A DNA stretch of 46,167 nucleotides, from positions 1 to 46,167 of the forward strand of contig CAZIKF010000039.1 of NCBI GenBank assembly GCA_964539825.1, read 5' to 3'. A program made the position numbers and the translations under genes. The first letter of the stretch is position 1. Each line of letters starts with the position of its first letter. The notes under the pieces are model-generated. The model saw only the letters and a program-made list of their open reading frames with translations. It did no database searches and was not told where the DNA came from. This DNA is from CAZIKF01 sp964539825 (lineage in GTDB: Bacteria; Muiribacteriota; UBA6191). Shown here piece by piece: positions 41,866 to 46,167 of the stretch.

Positions 41866-42000
41866 CTCTAGGTATTTCGGTGACCTGGAACCCTTTTTTT
41901 ACAATGCTTTTGGAGTTTTTGAGCCCATAAGAATTCAAGGTTTTCCTTTGCGTCTTTCCGACTTAAAATTTAGCTTGTCCCACCGACCTTATAGAATGAA

Positions 42001-42037
42001 TTCAGATGAGTGAATCTGAAAGTGGGCAAACCACTTT
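42001..42037. promoter_or_regulatory. Two adjacent perfect 7-bp inverted repeats over the foldase promoter
   Basis: TTCAGAT-GAGTGA-ATCTGAA (42001-42020) and AAAGTGG-GCAAA-CCACTTT (42019-42037) abut. The second covers the proposed -35. They look like operators, and sit between the divergent barrel and foldase genes; the binding protein is unknown. Confidence 0.5.
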
Positions 42038-42051
42038 GCGTACGTTATAAT
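42023..42051 (+). promoter_or_regulatory. Sigma-70-like promoter of the foldase gene
   Basis: TGGGCA (42023-42028), 17-nt spacer, perfect TATAAT (42046-42051). Leader of about 50 nt, with GAGGAG before ATG 42107. Confidence 0.68.
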
Positions 42052-42106
42052 ACGAACCCTTTTTTAGTGGCCGAATCCAGCTAAGATTCTGGCAAGAGGA
42101 GTTTTC

Positions 42107-44716
42107 ATGCTTGTTTCAAAGATACGAAGGCGAATGAAGGCAATTATCTGGTTAATTGTCATCGCTTTTACAGTCTCCATATTCTTTGTGGGCGCCGCCT
42201 CATTTCTAGAAAACTGGGCTCGCAAAGACCAGCAGGGGCGTCGTTCAACACCAGAAGCCGCTCGATCTCAAGTTGATCCTGACTTTGATGTGCGTTCCCA
42301 AAAACCACTAGCCATGGTTCGAATGCATGGAGAGTCTTCTGTCATCACTGAAGGAGCACTCAACCGCTTCATTGTTTCCAGTGCCTTGCGGGAAAGATTA
42401 AAAGAAGTCCCCGAGCAGTATCGATCGCTTCTGACCGGACAGCTATTAGAGCGGATGATCGATGAGGAACTCATGGTTTTGGAGGGGAACCAGGCTAAGG
42501 TCAACGTAACCCCTAAGGTGCTTTCTCAATTGCAGAGCCTGCGGCAAAAAAGCGGAAGCGATGAGAACTTTCTGCAGCAGCTTAAGCTTAACGGCTGGAA
42601 AGGTGTAGAGGAACTCAAAGGCTTCATGACTCGAAACTCTGTCGTAGAGGCTATGCGGAACAGTTTGTTTTCAGGAGTTGAAGTCACCGATGAAGACGTG
42701 GAATTCTATTATAAGATCAATACCAAGAACTTCATGGCTGAGGATGGGAAAGTAAAACCCCTTGAAGAGGTCAAAGATCTCATCCTGACCCAGCTTAAGG
42801 AACAGGTATCTGAGAAAAATCTGAAGGAATACTATGATTCTCACAAGGCCCGGTGGTTACAGCCCAGAAAGATTGATCTTCGCTACCTTGTTCTAGATCG
42901 AAGGTCACAACGGGTAAAGAAGGAGGTCGAGTCCTCAGTAGTTGAGCAGGATCTGGAGTCCCATTACCAGGAAAACCAGGAAGAATTTTTAACTCCTGAA
43001 ATCGTAGACCTCTCACATGTTCTCCTCAGTAAGAAGGATTTACGAAAGCAAATTCAGCCTGAGGAATCACTCTTGGAAACCTATTACAATGAGAATAAGG
43101 AAAATTATCTTGTTGAGGAAAAAGTAAGAGCCTCTCATATCCTGCTCAAGACAGGTGAGGTTGATTCTGGTACAGACAACGAAGTCCTTCTGAAGATCAG
43201 TGAGCTTCGAAAAAAAATTAAAGACGGAGAAATTTCCTTCGAGGAAGCGGCTAAGAAACATTCCGCCGATGTGAACAGCGCCGTTCAGGGGGGAGATCTT
43301 GGTCTTTTCCCCAAAGGCGTCATGGTTCCGGAGTTTGAGGAAACTGCCTTCAACTCAGCCCTGGGTGAGATTTCTAAGCCTGTAAAAACCCAATTTGGAT
43401 TTCATCTCATCCGGGCGGATGAAAAGCAGTCTGCGAGAACCAAAGAGTTTTCAGAAGTTCGCGAAAAAGTTCTTGAGGAGGTCCTCGACGAAGAAGTTAA
43501 AAAGAAGTCCGAGATTCTTATTACCACCATCGAAGCCGCACTCAAGGGAAACATTTTTACCTTTGAAGAGTTGGTTGCCAAGTATTCCCATGCTCCCTCA
43601 AAGCAATCCAGCGGGGTACTGGAGGGCATATATCTGGGTGAGGGAAATGATGAGTCGGCGATCTCAGAACTCAGTAGTGGAGGAGTGGGTCTCGATTATC
43701 CAATCCTTATTACACTTCGTACCCTGAAGCAAAATGAGGTTTCTGAAATGATAGAGACCGCGGATGGCTACCACTTTGTGAAGCTGCTTAAAAAACGTGA
43801 TCCTGTAGTGAAACCCCTGGATACGGTGCGCGAGGAGATTCGCGGAATCATCGTGGAAAATAGGATGGCGGAATCCTTTGAACAGAGAAAGGAGTCTCTC
43901 AAAGCGACCCTTTCCACCACCAACTTTGCTCAAATGGTTGGCGCGCATTCCGATTCGGAAAATGCAGCAGCAGGAGGCCTTGTTGAAGGCCTGGTGTTGA
44001 AAGAAGACACCACCATGGACAGCTATGACAAAGTGGTTCAACTGGACCTCGGAAAGGGTGAGTTTCTTGATAGAAATGTATTACGTTCCCTCCGGTATCT
44101 TAAAACAGATGAAGTTTCCAGAGAGGCTGAAATTGATGGGAAGGTTTATTACTTCAAGGTTGAAAAGGCCTATGAAACTGAGGCTGTACCCTATGAGAAA
44201 GTGAAGGAGGAAATTGCCCGAGCCATCACACTAAAGGTTTCTGAAGAGGAGATTGAAAAGTATTTTGAGACGAATCGGACCCAATTCTCAACACCCGCTC
44301 GCGTAGTCATCCAGCAGATTGCCTACCAAAAGGAAGAAGATGCGAATGGTCAATTGAAGCAGATTCTAGATGGAAGTCTGTCTTTTGAGAATGCGGGGCA
44401 GTCTTATCTGAATATGGACCGATCGTCCTTTATGAATAACCAGGGAGCCATTGAACTTGCTACAGCCAGTTTTGATGACGAGACCCGTGCTGAGGTCGGG
44501 AGTCTCGAACAGGGGCAGGTGTTTCCAAAATTAGCCAAATCACCCTTTGGCTCTCACATCGTAAAAATGTCGGTGAAGGCAGAAGCGAATAAGGGGAGTC
44601 TTGATGAGGCTCGAGGGCAGATTGTTCAAACTCTCAAGGAACAGAAGCGTGGTGAGATCATAGAATCCTATAGCACAGAACTTCGTAACAAGGCAGAGGA
44701 AATCGTAATCTTCTAG
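42107..44716 (+). CDS. PpiD/SurA-type peptidyl-prolyl isomerase with four parvulin-like repeats
   Basis: An 869-residue inner-membrane-anchored periplasmic foldase. N-terminal TM (AIIWLIVIAFTVSIFFVGAASF), SurA_N-like helical domain with YRSLLTGQLLERMIDEELMV, then parvulin domains: the first (about residues 345-440) is complete, with RASHILLKTG, AVQGGDLGLFPKGVMVPEFE and KTQFGFHLIRADEK. Three further degenerate copies follow (about 465-565, 605-690, 730-825, the last with QQIAYQKEE and AKSPFGSHIVKM). Ribosome site GAGGAG before ATG. Likely helps fold exported proteins, plausibly the divergent barrel protein. rph follows 9 nt after the stop. Confidence 0.92.
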   Translation: MLVSKIRRRMKAIIWLIVIAFTVSIFFVGAASFLENWARKDQQGRRSTPEAARSQVDPDFDVRSQKPLAMVRMHGESSVITEGALNRFIVSSALRERLKEVPEQYRSLLTGQLLERMIDEELMVLEGNQAKVNVTPKVLSQLQSLRQKSGSDENFLQQLKLNGWKGVEELKGFMTRNSVVEAMRNSLFSGVEVTDEDVEFYYKINTKNFMAEDGKVKPLEEVKDLILTQLKEQVSEKNLKEYYDSHKARWLQPRKIDLRYLVLDRRSQRVKKEVESSVVEQDLESHYQENQEEFLTPEIVDLSHVLLSKKDLRKQIQPEESLLETYYNENKENYLVEEKVRASHILLKTGEVDSGTDNEVLLKISELRKKIKDGEISFEEAAKKHSADVNSAVQGGDLGLFPKGVMVPEFEETAFNSALGEISKPVKTQFGFHLIRADEKQSARTKEFSEVREKVLEEVLDEEVKKKSEILITTIEAALKGNIFTFEELVAKYSHAPSKQSSGVLEGIYLGEGNDESAISELSSGGVGLDYPILITLRTLKQNEVSEMIETADGYHFVKLLKKRDPVVKPLDTVREEIRGIIVENRMAESFEQRKESLKATLSTTNFAQMVGAHSDSENAAAGGLVEGLVLKEDTTMDSYDKVVQLDLGKGEFLDRNVLRSLRYLKTDEVSREAEIDGKVYYFKVEKAYETEAVPYEKVKEEIARAITLKVSEEEIEKYFETNRTQFSTPARVVIQQIAYQKEEDANGQLKQILDGSLSFENAGQSYLNMDRSSFMNNQGAIELATASFDDETRAEVGSLEQGQVFPKLAKSPFGSHIVKMSVKAEANKGSLDEARGQIVQTLKEQKRGEIIESYSTELRNKAEEIVIF

Positions 44717-44725
44717 GATAAAGGT

Positions 44726-45442
44726 ATGAGATCAGAACGTTCACTCAATTCATTGAGACCCCTGGCCATAGAGCCATCCGTGAATCGTTATGCGGAAGGG
44801 TCAGCCCTGATCAGCACTGGTAATACCAGGGTGCTGTGTACCTGTACCGCCGAAGAAAAGGTTCCGCCTTTTAAAAAGGACAGCGGAGAAGGGTGGGTCA
44901 CAGCGGAGTACTCCATGCTTCCCCGTTCCACTCATACCAGAAGTGCCAGGGAGTCTCATAGAGGTAAACTCAGCGGCCGTACAATGGAAATTCAACGGCT
45001 AATCGGGAGATCATTACGAGCGATTGTAGATCTTTCTGCTCTCGATGGATTCACCATGACTATCGACTGTGATGTACTGCAGGCCGACGGGGGAACAAGG
45101 ACTGCTTCCGTCACGGGAGCGTACGTAGCCCTGGCCCTTGCCTGCGACAGGCTGCGGCAAGAAGGTAAGATAAAGACCAATCCTTTGAAGGAGCAGGTCG
45201 CCGCCGTGTCCCTGGGCATCTTGGACGATCAAGTTTACCTGGATTTGGACTATGAGGAAGACTTCTCAGCGGATGTGGATTTAAACCTGGTTATGACCTC
45301 CAGCGGACGAATCGTAGAAGTTCAGGGTACCGGTGAAGAAAGTAGCTTTGAGAAGGACCAGTTATTTGCAATGCTCGAGATTGGACAGGAAGGGATTCAA
45401 GAGATCTGTAAGGTCCAGAGAAGAGTCCTGGAAGCCAGCTGA
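44726..45442 (+). CDS. rph: Ribonuclease PH
   Basis: A 238-residue phosphorolytic 3' exoribonuclease that trims tRNA 3' ends. Features: SALISTGNTRVLCTCT, VTAEYSMLPRSTHTRSAR, RGKLSGRTMEIQRLIGRSLRAIVDLSAL, DVLQADGGTRTASVTGAY, and LDLDYEEDFSADVDLN. Full length. Co-transcribed with the foldase (9-nt gap) and rdgB (15 nt after). Fits its role beside a tRNA gene downstream. Confidence 0.97.
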   Translation: MRSERSLNSLRPLAIEPSVNRYAEGSALISTGNTRVLCTCTAEEKVPPFKKDSGEGWVTAEYSMLPRSTHTRSARESHRGKLSGRTMEIQRLIGRSLRAIVDLSALDGFTMTIDCDVLQADGGTRTASVTGAYVALALACDRLRQEGKIKTNPLKEQVAAVSLGILDDQVYLDLDYEEDFSADVDLNLVMTSSGRIVEVQGTGEESSFEKDQLFAMLEIGQEGIQEICKVQRRVLEAS

Positions 45443-45457
45443 CACAGGTCCTTGAAA

Positions 45458-46054
45458 ATGATTATCCTGACCTGGGTAATTGCCAGTTCCAACGAAGGGA
45501 AAGTCCAGGAAATTCGAAGGATTCTTGGCCCCTCAGTCATGCATACCCTTAGATCTCTGAAGGAAGTTGGATTTGAGGGCACACCTCCTGCGGAGACTGG
45601 CAGAACCTATATTGAGAATGCCCGTCTCAAGGCCCAATACTATTTTCAAGCACTCGATCTAGATCCCAGGTATTTCGAGGTCTTTGCCGACGATAGTGGA
45701 CTGGAATGCGAAGACCTGGGTGGATTTCCAGGACTTCACTCGGCCCGACAGGGAGAAACAGACCAGGAGAGGCGCGATAATCTCCTTCAGAAGTTGAGGG
45801 TTGAAGTCGGTGAGAAGGAAGCTTATAAGGCCCGCTTTGTCTGTCATGTGGCTCGCTATGATGGGGACAATTTCATAGAGTACCAGGGAATATGCGAAGG
45901 CGAGATTCGGTCACTTGAGAGTGGCTCAAACGGATTTGGTTACGATCCCATCTTTTATTTACCCGACGGTAGGAGTATGGCCGAGTTGCCCTCTTTGGAA
46001 AAGAATCGAATTTCCCACCGTGCTCGCGCCTTTCAAGCCTTTAAGAGCTCTTGA
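45458..46054 (+). CDS. rdgB: XTP/dITP diphosphatase (RdgB/HAM1)
   Basis: Hydrolyses non-canonical purine nucleoside triphosphates (XTP, dITP) to keep them out of nucleic acids; about 198 residues. Motifs: IASSNEGKVQEIRRIL, FADDSGLECEDLGGFPGLHSAR, and GFGYDPIFYLPDGRSMAEL with the closing KNRISHRARAF. ATG 45458 is used; TTG 45452 is possible. The rph-rdgB order is common in bacteria. Confidence 0.96.
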   Translation: MIILTWVIASSNEGKVQEIRRILGPSVMHTLRSLKEVGFEGTPPAETGRTYIENARLKAQYYFQALDLDPRYFEVFADDSGLECEDLGGFPGLHSARQGETDQERRDNLLQKLRVEVGEKEAYKARFVCHVARYDGDNFIEYQGICEGEIRSLESGSNGFGYDPIFYLPDGRSMAELPSLEKNRISHRARAFQAFKSS

Positions 46055-46079
46055 TTCTGTCCCTGTAAGGGGGTATAGT
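46051..46079 (+). promoter_or_regulatory. Sigma-70-like promoter of tRNA-Ala(GGC)
   Basis: TTGATT (46051-46056), 17-nt spacer, TATAGT (46074-46079), overlapping the rdgB stop; the tRNA begins 12 nt after. Confidence 0.7.
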
Positions 46080-46091
46080 GGTGCCCTTCTA

Positions 46092-46164
46092 GGGGCTATA
46101 GCGCAGTTGGTAGCGCGTTTGAATGGCATTCAAAAGGTCAGGGGTTCGACTCCCCTTAGCTCCA
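46092..46164 (+). tRNA. tRNA-Ala (anticodon GGC)
   Basis: 73-nt cloverleaf: acceptor GGGGCTA/TAGCTCC, D-stem GCGC, anticodon arm TTTGA-ATGGCAT-TCAAA with anticodon GGC, T-arm AGGGG-TTCGACT-CCCCT, discriminator A, then window end. Second alanine tRNA in the window, complementing tRNA-Ala(TGC). Confidence 0.96.
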
Positions 46165-46167
46165 CTC

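Overview
The window reads as a compact, fully bacterial chromosome segment from a Gram-negative (diderm) organism. Evidence for two membranes is a Wza-type export protein, a BY-kinase, an O-antigen-ligase-like protein, a predicted outer-membrane beta-barrel, a lipoprotein and a PpiD/SurA-type periplasmic foldase. The mix of families (SprA-like, DUF2760, BolA-Grx4, RNase PH-RdgB, DUF5117 metallopeptidase) recalls deltaproteobacterial-type or uncultivated proteobacteria-like lineages, but I cannot name a taxon. About 94% is coding, TTG and GTG starts are common, and neighbours often overlap by 1-30 nt. No phage, IS element, CRISPR array or rRNA gene was seen.

Layout. 1-7745: tail of a surface-polysaccharide locus (wecB cut by the window edge, a GT4 glycosyltransferase, a MurJ-like flippase, a DegT aminotransferase) mixed with glycerate kinase, uridine kinase and a three-haem-motif cytochrome c. 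7903-13180: thiolase, moaD-moaE, a lipoprotein and recD2. 13177-17409 (minus): a membrane CHASE2-GAF-GGDEF diguanylate cyclase coupled to enolase and 5-formyl-THF cyclo-ligase. 17534-24976: a membrane-anchored unknown, a radical SAM enzyme divergent from a thioesterase plus ArsS-type radical SAM pair, a large secreted metallopeptidase, a NIF3-related protein and a small secreted protein. 24964-26434: trmJ, BolA and monothiol glutaredoxin.

27191-27898 is the most unusual stretch. A strong promoter, tRNA-Ile(GAT), a tandem array of about 46-bp units each able to fold into two hairpins (with a 100-N assembly gap inside), tRNA-Ala(TGC) and a strong terminator appear to form one transcription unit, far from any rRNA gene. 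It is followed by two secreted proteases, a C39-like cysteine peptidase and a subtilase.

30382-35728 carries small proteins and the polysaccharide export and polymerisation trio wza-wzc-wzy/waaL, probably working with the locus at the start of the window. 35779-40351 is a block of poorly known proteins (SprA-like metallopeptidase, coiled-coil and membrane proteins, DUF2760, a FlgN-like helical protein). 40414-46164 holds an outer-membrane barrel gene divergent from a four-repeat parvulin foldase, then rph, rdgB and tRNA-Ala(GGC).
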